From assembly GCF_900090325.1 (NCBI RefSeq), contig NZ_FMHW01000002.1:4341001-4405000 (forward strand): DNA of 64,000 nt, given 5' to 3'. The notes below the pieces were generated by a model. The model made no database searches and was not told where the DNA came from. It saw only the letters and a program-made list of their open reading frames with translations. The position numbers and the translations under genes are program-made. This document shows, in pieces, positions 59,932-64,000 of the stretch (position 1 is its first letter; each line of letters opens with the position of its first letter). The DNA is from Micromonospora pallida. GTDB lineage: Bacteria; Actinomycetota; Actinomycetes; Mycobacteriales; Micromonosporaceae.

Positions 59932-62340
59932 TCACACGGCGGCGAGCACGGCGGCCTCCAGGCGACGCCGGGTGTCGTCGTCCGGCCCCCGTCCGACCAG
60001 GTAGAACGCGTCCACCACGTCGCCGCCGAGGGTGGAGATCCGGGCCGCCCGTACCTCGACGCCGGCCGCGTCCAACGCGCTGGCCACCCGGTAGAGCAGC
60101 CCGGCGGCGTCGGCCGCCCGCAACTCCAGCACCACGGCATCGGTCGCCGCGTCCCGGTGCCAGACCACCCGGGGAGCGGCGCCGTCGGCCCGCGCCGCCA
60201 GGGTCCGGCCGCGCAGCCGCTGGGTGACCGAGACGTCACCGGCCAGGGCGCGGCGCAGGTCGGCGGTGAGCGCGACCGGGTCCGGCGACAGGCCGTAGCG
60301 GGGCTGGACCCGGCAGGTGACCAGGGCCCGCCCGTCGACGGTGGCGGCGTCGGCGGAGACCACCTCCAGCCGGTGCAGGGCCAGGCAACCGGCCACCGTC
60401 GCGAGCAGGCCCCGACGGTCCGCCGCGGCCACCGCCACGGTGTCCTCGGTGAGCTGTACGACCGGCAGCGGCTCGGCCAGCAGCGCCGGGTCCGGGGCGG
60501 GCGGGGCGGGCAACGCGCCGGTGTCCAGTGCGGTGCGGACCCGCTCGACCAGACCGGCGACGAGTCGCCCCTTCCAGTCCGACCAGGCGGCCGGCCCGGT
60601 CGCGGCGGCGTCCGCCCGGACCAGGGCGTGCAGCAGGTCGAGGGTGCTCGGGTCACCGACCGCCTCGGCGACCCGGGTGATGGTCACCGGGTCGTCCAGG
60701 TCCCGTCGGGTGGCCACGTCGGGCAGGAGCAGGTGCAGCCGGACCAGCGTGCCGATCAGCGCCACCTCGGCCGGGGACAGCCCGATCCGGGCGGCCACCG
60801 CCTCGGCCAGTGGCACACCGACGGTGCTGTGGTCACCGGCGATCCCCTTGCCGATGTCGTGCAGGAACGCGCCGATCAGCAGCAGGTCGGGGCGGTCCAC
60901 CTCGCGGGCGTACCGGCTGGCCTCGGCGGCGGCCTGCACCAGGTGCCGGTCGACGGTGTACCGGTGCACCGGGTTGTGCTGCGGCAGGCTGCGCAGCCGG
61001 GGCCACTCCGGCAGCCAGGCGTCGACCAGCCCGTACCGGTCGCAGGTCTCCCAGGCCGGAACCAGACCCGGACCGGACCCGAGCAGGGTGACCAGGGCGG
61101 CGCGGGCTTCCGGCGGCCAGGGCGACGGCAGCGGCGGGCAGTACGCGGCGAGCCACTCACAGGTGGCCCGGGCGATCGGCAGCCGGGTGGTGGCCGCCGC
61201 GGCGGCCACCCGCAGCGACAGCACCGGGTCGGGGCGGGCCCCGATGGCGGTCCGCGCGAGCACCAGCTCGCCGTCGTGCTCCACCACGTCCCGGGCCACC
61301 GGACGACGGATCGGCCGGCCGTCCACGCCCCGCCGACGCCGGACGCGGAGCCGGTCGGCGGCCCGCCAGGCGTCGTCCAGCGCGTGGCTGACGGTACGGG
61401 CGTCCCCGGCGACCCGGCGCAGCAGGACGTCCCCGTCGTGCCCGACGGCTGCCGGCCGCTGCGCGGCGTCGGACGGCGGTTGTCGCAGGCCGAGCAGTCG
61501 GGCCACCCCGTCGCGTTCCTGCGCGACGAGACGGTCCACCCGACGGCCGACCTGCCGGTGCAGGGCGTCCCGGACGTCCAGCAGGCGCAGGTGCGCGGCG
61601 GTGACCGCCGGGCGCAGGGCGTCGGTGAGCCCGGCGGTGGCGATGGCCCGCAGGATGCCCACGTCGCGCAGCCCGCCGGCGGCTTCCTTGAGGTCGCCCT
61701 CCAGCAGGAAGGCCAGTTCGCCGTGGGCCTGCCAGCGGCTCTCGGTCACCTCCCGCAGCGCGGGGAGCTGCCGGAGGGCGGTCCGCCGCCACTGGTCCAG
61801 GGCGGTACGCGCCAGTTCCTCGGCGAGCCGCCGGTCCCCGGCGACGTACCGGGCGTCGAGCAGGCCGAGGGAGACCTTCACGTCGTCCAGGGCCACCGAG
61901 AGGGCCTCGCCGACGGTCCGGACCGAGTGGTCCAGCCCGAGCTTGGCGTCCCAGACCGGGTACCAGACGGACGCGGCCAGCTCGTCGATGCCGGGCACCC
62001 CGTCGTGCAGGAGGACGAGGTCCAGGTCGCCGTGGGGTGCGCACTGCCGCCGGCCGAGCCCGCCCACCGCGACCAGTGCCACGCCGGGGCGGTCCGGGAG
62101 CAGGGTGGCGAGCCAGCTGTCGTACGCGGCGGCCCGGGTCTCGCGGGCCGCCGCCCCGATCCCGTCGACGGCGGCGCTGCCGTCGACAGGACCGCCCGGG
62201 GCGGCCGGGTCGACGGGACCGCCCGGAGCGGCCGGATCGGTGGGACCGCTCCCGGAAACTCCGTCGACCCCGCCGACGGCAGGATCGACCGCACCGGGAC
62301 CGGGGTCACCGGGGGCGTTCCTCACTGTCGGCGGGGTCAT
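59932..62340 (-). CDS. glnD: PII uridylyl/adenylyltransferase GlnD
   Basis: GlnD modifies the PII protein at a T-loop Tyr according to glutamine level; in actinobacteria the modification is adenylylation. The 802-residue protein has an N-terminal Pro/Gly-rich leader (about 1-60) with a near-repeat of GPVDPAAPG. The nucleotidyltransferase motif is GGLGRRQCAPHGDLDLVLL (Asp pair kept, Gly where Ser is usual). An HD domain (FLHDIGKGIAGDHS) and two ACT domains at the end follow. It lies 14 bases after glnK in the amtB-glnK-glnD operon, which is conserved in actinobacteria. Confidence 0.96.
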   Translation of the reverse strand: MTPPTVRNAPGDPGPGAVDPAVGGVDGVSGSGPTDPAAPGGPVDPAAPGGPVDGSAAVDGIGAAARETRAAAYDSWLATLLPDRPGVALVAVGGLGRRQCAPHGDLDLVLLHDGVPGIDELAASVWYPVWDAKLGLDHSVRTVGEALSVALDDVKVSLGLLDARYVAGDRRLAEELARTALDQWRRTALRQLPALREVTESRWQAHGELAFLLEGDLKEAAGGLRDVGILRAIATAGLTDALRPAVTAAHLRLLDVRDALHRQVGRRVDRLVAQERDGVARLLGLRQPPSDAAQRPAAVGHDGDVLLRRVAGDARTVSHALDDAWRAADRLRVRRRRGVDGRPIRRPVARDVVEHDGELVLARTAIGARPDPVLSLRVAAAAATTRLPIARATCEWLAAYCPPLPSPWPPEARAALVTLLGSGPGLVPAWETCDRYGLVDAWLPEWPRLRSLPQHNPVHRYTVDRHLVQAAAEASRYAREVDRPDLLLIGAFLHDIGKGIAGDHSTVGVPLAEAVAARIGLSPAEVALIGTLVRLHLLLPDVATRRDLDDPVTITRVAEAVGDPSTLDLLHALVRADAAATGPAAWSDWKGRLVAGLVERVRTALDTGALPAPPAPDPALLAEPLPVVQLTEDTVAVAAADRRGLLATVAGCLALHRLEVVSADAATVDGRALVTCRVQPRYGLSPDPVALTADLRRALAGDVSVTQRLRGRTLAARADGAAPRVVWHRDAATDAVVLELRAADAAGLLYRVASALDAAGVEVRAARISTLGGDVVDAFYLVGRGPDDDTRRRLEAAVLAAV

Positions 62341-62354
62341 GACGGGGCTGCGGA

Positions 62355-64000
<1,646 letters not shown>

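Overview
The window is about 70% G+C, uses many GTG starts, has densely overlapping genes and encodes mycothiol-era actinobacterial families (DUF397/Scr1-type regulators, DUF2469, DUF2631, Mrx1-type arsenate reductase). Gene content and order match a Micromonosporaceae chromosome (Micromonospora/Salinispora-like). Most of it is a conserved chromosomal core read on the minus strand. No phage, plasmid, CRISPR array, tRNA or rRNA was recognised.

Layout. 1-3 kb: the 3' part of an old-yellow-enzyme reductase, then an arsenic cassette in which an ArsI/CadI-like dioxygenase diverges from arsR-aquaporin-arsC around a palindromic operator. 3-11.4 kb: a fused ABC exporter, a GNAT protein and the MEP isoprenoid block dxr-rseP-ispG. 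11.4-16.8 kb: an accessory stretch with a Uma2 protein, three small lower-GC unknown genes, a partly duplicated DUF397/helix-turn-helix module, two small cysteine-containing proteins, a YcxB-like protein and a GNAT gene broken by an in-frame TGA. 16.8-24.4 kb: a Tat-exported PhoX-like protein, an MMPL transporter with its divergent TetR regulator, a FAD oxidoreductase and a metallo-beta-lactamase/Rieske fusion. 24.6-33 kb: DUF2631, a repeat-rich DivIVA-domain gene with a frameshift, then rlmN, cdsA, frr, pyrH, tsf and rpsB. 33-45 kb: a disordered membrane protein, yraN-comM-dprA, xerC, an aminotransferase, an M23 peptidase, two acetyltransferases and a methyltransferase. 44-50 kb: DUF2469-rnhB-NUDIX-lepB-lepB-rplS-trmD-rimM-khpA-rpsP. 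50-58 kb: DUF402, archaeal-type proS, an amidohydrolase, a large secreted subtilase and a second Uma2 protein. 58-64 kb: ffh and the nitrogen block glnD-glnK-amtB (amtB cut by the window end).

How the parts work together. The core blocks serve translation (rpsB, tsf, frr, rpsP, rplS, trmD, rimM, proS, rlmN), protein export (ffh, two signal peptidases, RseP), lipid and isoprenoid synthesis (cdsA, dxr, ispG), DNA processing (rnhB, yraN, comM, dprA, xerC) and nitrogen sensing (AmtB, GlnK, GlnD).

The most unusual features are the DivIVA gene whose conserved C-terminus lies one frame over, the acetyltransferase with TGA where Trp is expected, the decayed copy of a regulator/DUF397 module, two families of intergenic palindromic repeats each present twice, a pair of identically spaced DnaA-box-like doublets, and a 31-bp imperfect tandem repeat between cdsA and frr. 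I did not find a gene cluster that I can defend as a wholly new system. The 12.2-15.7 kb accessory stretch is the best place to look.
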